34,920 nt of DNA from Saccharicrinis aurantiacus (GTDB lineage Bacteria > Bacteroidota > Bacteroidia > Bacteroidales > Marinilabiliaceae), in assembly GCF_001660705.2 (NCBI RefSeq), contig NZ_LYBV02000006.1:1-34920 (forward strand), given 5' to 3'. This document shows positions 33,285 to 34,920 of this stretch, piece by piece. A model generated the notes under the pieces. The model was not told the origin of the DNA, ran no database searches, and worked only from the letters and a program-made list of their open reading frames with translations. The position numbers and the translations under genes are program-made. Numbering within the stretch: the first letter of the stretch is position 1; each line of letters begins with the position of its first letter.

Positions 33285-34856
33285 ATGAAGAAAGATATAG
33301 CATTACGCTTAACGCCCGAACAGGCGTCTGATGAGAAGAATTATAAATCACTGGTGGCTAAAAAGATGAAAGTTAGCCCCGATAAGATCACTGCGATACG
33401 AATTCGCAAAAGATCGATAGATGCACGTCAGCGTAATGTAATGGTTCAATTGTACCTCGATGTTTATGCCAACACTACGCCTCCCGAACAAAAATTTCCA
33501 GAGTTTGAGTATAAAGATGTTTCATCAAAGCCCGAGGTTATTGTAGTAGGAGCAGGCCCTGGTGGTTTGTTTGCTGCATTGCGTTTAATAGAGTTGGGTT
33601 TTAAGCCCATCGTATTAGAGCGTGGTAAAGATGTAAACGAGCGTAAAGTAGATATTGCACAACTGAATAGAAACCAAGGCGTAAATCCCGAGTCCAACTA
33701 CTCGTTTGGCGAGGGTGGAGCAGGAACCTATTCTGATGGGAAGCTTTACACACGAAGCACCAAGCGTGGCGATTTTAAAAAGATATTAAACGTACTACAT
33801 TTTCATGGAGCGCAAACCGATATATTAATCGATTCGCACCCACACATCGGAACCGATCGTTTGCCTTCGGTAATCAAAGCCATGCGCGAGTCTATTCGAT
33901 CAGCTGGTGGAGAAGTGTTATTTAATACCGCAGTTAAAGATTTGGTTTTAGCCGATGCTAAAGTAAAAGGTGTGGTTTGTGCCGATGGAACAAAACTAAT
34001 GGCCGAAGCTGTTATATTGGCTACCGGACATAGTGCCCGCGATATATACACCATGCTTAATAACCTATCTATTCAGCTCGAAGCCAAAACATGGGCTATG
34101 GGCGTTAGGGTTGAGCATGCACAAGAGTTGATTGATCAAATTCAGTACCATTCGCCAGATGGAAGAGGGGATTATTTGCCTGCTGCTTCCTATAGTTTTT
34201 CGTGCCAAGCGCAAGAGCGTGGGGTTTACTCATTTTGTATGTGTCCTGGCGGATTTATAGTACCAGCAATGACGGGCGAAAACGAAATGGTAGTGAATGG
34301 TATGTCGCCATCTAAACGTAACTCGCCCTATGCTAACTCAGGAATGGTAGTTGAGGTAAAGCCCGAAGATATCCCTGATGAGTTTAAAAAGCATGGCGTT
34401 TTGGCTGGTTTAGAGTATCAGAAAGAAGTAGAGCGTTTGTGCTACATTAATGGAGGTAACGGCATTGTTGCGCCGGCACAGCGATTAACCGATTTTGTAG
34501 ATTCTCGATTGTCTTTTGATTTACCCGACACCTCGTATGTACCTGGTACAATTGCTTCGCCCTTACATTTTGTATTGCCGCAAGGTATTACTTCGCGTTT
34601 GCAAGAGGGCTTCTCTCAGTTTGGCAAATGGGCCAAGGGTTTCCTCACGGAAGATGCCGTGGTATTAGGAACGGAATCGCGCACATCATCGCCAGTTCGT
34701 ATTCCTCGTAGCCCGTATACATTCCAACATCCGCAAATAGAAGGTTTATTCCCATGTGGTGAGGGAGCTGGTTATGCCGGAGGTATTGCTTCATCAGCCA
34801 TTGATGGAGAAAAGTGTGCCGATGCTGTGGCCGAGATGTTAAAATCCTTAAGTTAG
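33285..34856 (+). CDS. FAD-dependent dehydrogenase, COG2509-type
   Basis: This 523-aa soluble flavoprotein has an N-terminal alpha/beta domain (1-80, beginning KKDIALRLTPEQASDE). The FAD-binding Rossmann motif VVGAGPGGLFAALRL (87-101) follows with ribose-binding E112, then the family block SYSFGEGGAGTYSDGKL, ILATGHSARD, and a C-terminal FAD motif EGLFPCGEGAGYAGGI. This set defines the 'uncharacterised FAD-dependent dehydrogenase' family, often called NAD-utilising dehydrogenase, whose substrate is not known. Length is normal and the frame is complete; 64 bp remain to the window end. Its codons are more GC-rich than those of the left half of the window. Single gene with its own promoter box. 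Confidence 0.9.
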   Translation: MKKDIALRLTPEQASDEKNYKSLVAKKMKVSPDKITAIRIRKRSIDARQRNVMVQLYLDVYANTTPPEQKFPEFEYKDVSSKPEVIVVGAGPGGLFAALRLIELGFKPIVLERGKDVNERKVDIAQLNRNQGVNPESNYSFGEGGAGTYSDGKLYTRSTKRGDFKKILNVLHFHGAQTDILIDSHPHIGTDRLPSVIKAMRESIRSAGGEVLFNTAVKDLVLADAKVKGVVCADGTKLMAEAVILATGHSARDIYTMLNNLSIQLEAKTWAMGVRVEHAQELIDQIQYHSPDGRGDYLPAASYSFSCQAQERGVYSFCMCPGGFIVPAMTGENEMVVNGMSPSKRNSPYANSGMVVEVKPEDIPDEFKKHGVLAGLEYQKEVERLCYINGGNGIVAPAQRLTDFVDSRLSFDLPDTSYVPGTIASPLHFVLPQGITSRLQEGFSQFGKWAKGFLTEDAVVLGTESRTSSPVRIPRSPYTFQHPQIEGLFPCGEGAGYAGGIASSAIDGEKCADAVAEMLKSLS

Positions 34857-34920
34857 TTCACAGAAAAGAATCTTATTTCAATTCAGATTAGGCTTGCCCA
34901 AAATCGGCAGGGCATATTTC

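Overview
The window looks like chromosomal DNA of an AT-rich member of the Bacteroidota, most probably a marine Bacteroidales/Marinilabiliales-type organism. Four things point there. Shine-Dalgarno sequences are weak or absent before most genes. Perfect copies of the Bacteroidota -7 promoter box TAnnTTTG lie upstream of several genes. An ExbB / small membrane protein / ExbD / ExbD cassette is present. A DUF1800 + DUF1501 pair and a type I GdhA are also present. The phylum call is confident; the order is inference from gene content, not a database match.

Layout. 1-360: the 3' end of an rRNA operon (5S rRNA, then initiator tRNA-Met), each followed by a terminator. 456-4412: a small PAS-like cysteine-motif protein, convergent with a long RluA-type pseudouridine synthase, then molybdate transporter genes modC and modB on the minus strand with no modA. 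4845-12132, plus strand: a receiver-cyclase (predicted adenylate cyclase), GdhA, TatD, type I asparaginase and the ExbB/ExbD energiser cassette. GdhA and asparaginase both act at the glutamate/aspartate-ammonia node. 12195-18086: cobT, a large receiver-receiver-PPDK_N (ATP-grasp) protein, and a membrane 'hybrid kinase' that has lost the phospho-acceptor histidine and ATP boxes but keeps its receiver. 18267-23560: a secreted protein of unknown function, EttA, a PAS-PAS histidine kinase, a ribbon-helix-helix-like protein and a flavodoxin. 23625-25498: an O-methyltransferase and an M16 peptidase. 25588-25916: a tRNA-Phe pair with a near-consensus promoter and a terminator. 25937-30221, minus strand: two unknown proteins, a pentapeptide-repeat protein, a secreted M28 peptidase and a secreted SMP-30/NHL-like beta-propeller. 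30446-34856, plus strand: DUF1800, DUF1501, a GC-richer intergenic element with a hairpin, and an FAD-dependent dehydrogenase of the COG2509 type.

Most of the window is core metabolism, translation and envelope functions; there is no phage, IS, CRISPR or toxin-antitoxin locus. The most interesting material is signal transduction with unusual architecture: the REC-REC-PPDK_N protein (13373-16327), the catalytically dead membrane receiver protein (16338-18086) and the single-domain cysteine-rich PAS protein (456-911). None of these has a function that can be read directly from sequence.

Start codons were moved from the longest reading frame where a promoter box, a standard family N-terminus or a TTG/GTG codon made the long form unlikely (RluA-type synthase, ModB, PAS-PAS kinase, DUF1800).
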